Assembly (NCBI RefSeq): GCF_017068395.1
Contig: NZ_CP070619.1
Coordinates: 3,472,001 to 3,536,000 of the forward strand
Length of the DNA stretch: 64,000 nucleotides
Direction: 5' to 3'
Origin: Rhodococcus pseudokoreensis
GTDB lineage: Bacteria; Actinomycetota; Actinomycetes; Mycobacteriales; Mycobacteriaceae
Shown here: piece by piece, positions 63,263 through 64,000 of the stretch
Layout: each line of letters starts with the position of its first letter
Numbering within the stretch: the stretch's first letter is position 1
The notes under the pieces: model-generated
What the model was told of the DNA's origin: nothing
The model's input: only the letters and a program-made list of their open reading frames with translations
The model's database searches: none
Made by a program: the position numbers and the translations under genes

Positions 63263-64000
63263 GACACCGTCACCAATTCCTCGTCGTCCTCGTCCATCAG
63301 GTCGAACAGGTCGACGCTCTCGTCCGCCAACCTCGCCGGTGTGATCGCCCGGCCGATCAGTTCCCTGGCCGCGCCGATCTCCTCGCCCCGGTCGAGTGTG
63401 AAGGCGCCGCGCACGACGCCGCGGTCCAGATAGAAGGCGGTGAATTCGCCGCTGTCTGCGCTGCCGCGGAATACCAGGTCCGTGTAGGTGGCGGCGCCGG
63501 TGAACTGAATGTTCTTGCCGAACTGATCGGACCAGAACCAGTGCGCGGGGTCCACGACCCCGACGCGTCCGAGCATCAGGTTCGCCGTCGCGGCCCCCTG
63601 CTTGCTCGCGTTGTCGAAGTGTTCGACGCGTACATGTCTGCCTGCCGCGTCGGAGAATCGGGCCGCGACGTCGCCGGCGGCGTACACGTGCGGAATCGAC
63701 GTCCGACCCTGCGCATCCACCAGGATTCCGCCGTCGACGGCCAGGCCGGAGGCCTGGGCGACCTCGACGTTGGGGACGATCCCGATCCCCACCACCACGA
63801 CGTCGGCCTGCAGTACCTCGCCGTCGTCGAGGGCGATGAGCACGCCGTCGGGCCGGGTGGTCACGGTGTCGACGCGGACGCCGCCGCGGACGGTGACGCC
63901 GTTGTCGCGCTGCAACCGCGTGCAGACGTCGCCCATCTCGGGTCCGAGTATCCGGGCGAGAGGCACCGCGTCCGCTTCGAGGACGGTCACGTCCGCGCCG
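63259..64000 (-). CDS. FAD-dependent ferredoxin reductase, 5' part cut by window edge
   Basis: The C-terminal ~246 residues of a putidaredoxin/rhodocoxin-reductase-type flavoprotein; the N-terminus lies beyond base 64000. Visible are VTVLEADAVPLARILGPEMG, the second FAD motif with VVVGIGIVPNVEVAQASGL, and IPHVYAAGDVAARF, followed by the typical ferredoxin-reductase C-domain ending with HWFWSDQFGKNIQFTG. It passes electrons from NAD(P)H to the Rieske ferredoxin. It overlaps the dehydrogenase by four bases. No start codon is inside the window. Confidence 0.9.
   Translation of the reverse strand, partial: GADVTVLEADAVPLARILGPEMGDVCTRLQRDNGVTVRGGVRVDTVTTRPDGVLIALDDGEVLQADVVVVGIGIVPNVEVAQASGLAVDGGILVDAQGRTSIPHVYAAGDVAARFSDAAGRHVRVEHFDNASKQGAATANLMLGRVGVVDPAHWFWSDQFGKNIQFTGAATYTDLVFRGSADSGEFTAFYLDRGVVRGAFTLDRGEEIGAARELIGRAITPARLADESVDLFDLMDEDDEELVTVS

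Overview
The window is high-GC actinobacterial DNA, most likely from a Rhodococcus of the R. jostii/R. opacus type. The evidence is Lsr2, a mycobacterial-type MhuD heme monooxygenase, an actinobacterial SAM-IV riboswitch, leaderless promoters, and a gene order that follows the Mycobacterium tuberculosis Rv3591c-Rv3628 block (mhuD, clpC, lsr2, lysS, coaX-panD-panC, fol genes, ftsH, hpt-tilS, metalloprotease-dacB, ppa). No tRNA, rRNA, insertion sequence, integrase or CRISPR array was seen.

Left part (1-9.2 kb). A truncated HTH gene, an alpha/beta hydrolase and mhuD share a very short divergent promoter. A cobalamin riboswitch precedes cbtBA (cobalt uptake). A second, solitary cbtB heads an operon encoding a split cobalt-type nitrile hydratase/thiocyanate-hydrolase-like enzyme (beta N-half, beta C-half, alpha with a CTLCSC metal claw, plus an accessory paralogue). 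The cobalt importer and the cobalt enzyme are thus genetically adjacent. OsmC, a WYL regulator and a TIGR03086-family protein follow.

Conserved core (9.2-34.5 kb, mostly minus strand). It runs clpC, a secreted lipase, lsr2 and lysS, then a rhodanese/cysteine-dioxygenase pair behind a 13-residue cysteine-rich leaderless leader ORF. Next come pantothenate/CoA genes (panC-panD-coaX), folate genes (folE-folP-folB-folK) with three conserved actinobacterial membrane or Rossmann proteins, ftsH, an amidase, a polytopic Ser/Thr kinase with an expanding TAAAE(Q/R) repeat, hpt-tilS, a zinc metalloprotease with dacB, and ppa.

Accessory part (34.5-64 kb). A frameshifted EmrB/QacA transporter is followed by crotonase, FAD oxidoreductase and PhaC-like hydrolase genes, and a TetR/permease pair with a double operator. 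A sulfur locus combines a flavin reductase, a C-terminal-half luciferase-like protein behind a sulfur-type leader peptide, and a cysteine-desulfurase-like enzyme behind a SAM-IV riboswitch. A decayed MCE gene, an agmatine-to-putrescine operon (permease-TetR-aguB-aguA) with a promoter/operator, an ECF42-type sigma factor with a double-DGPF protein, and a Pls/PosA-type NRPS-like gene overlapping an M1 aminopeptidase come next. The window ends in a minus-strand catabolic cluster (ferredoxin reductase, aldehyde dehydrogenase, Rieske ferredoxin, gamma-glutamyltransferase, RidA, GntR, MFS) whose upstream end is cut by the window edge.

The recurring theme is sulfur and cobalt control by small RNA-level devices: one B12 riboswitch, one SAM-IV riboswitch and two cysteine-containing leader peptides, each in front of matching metabolism.
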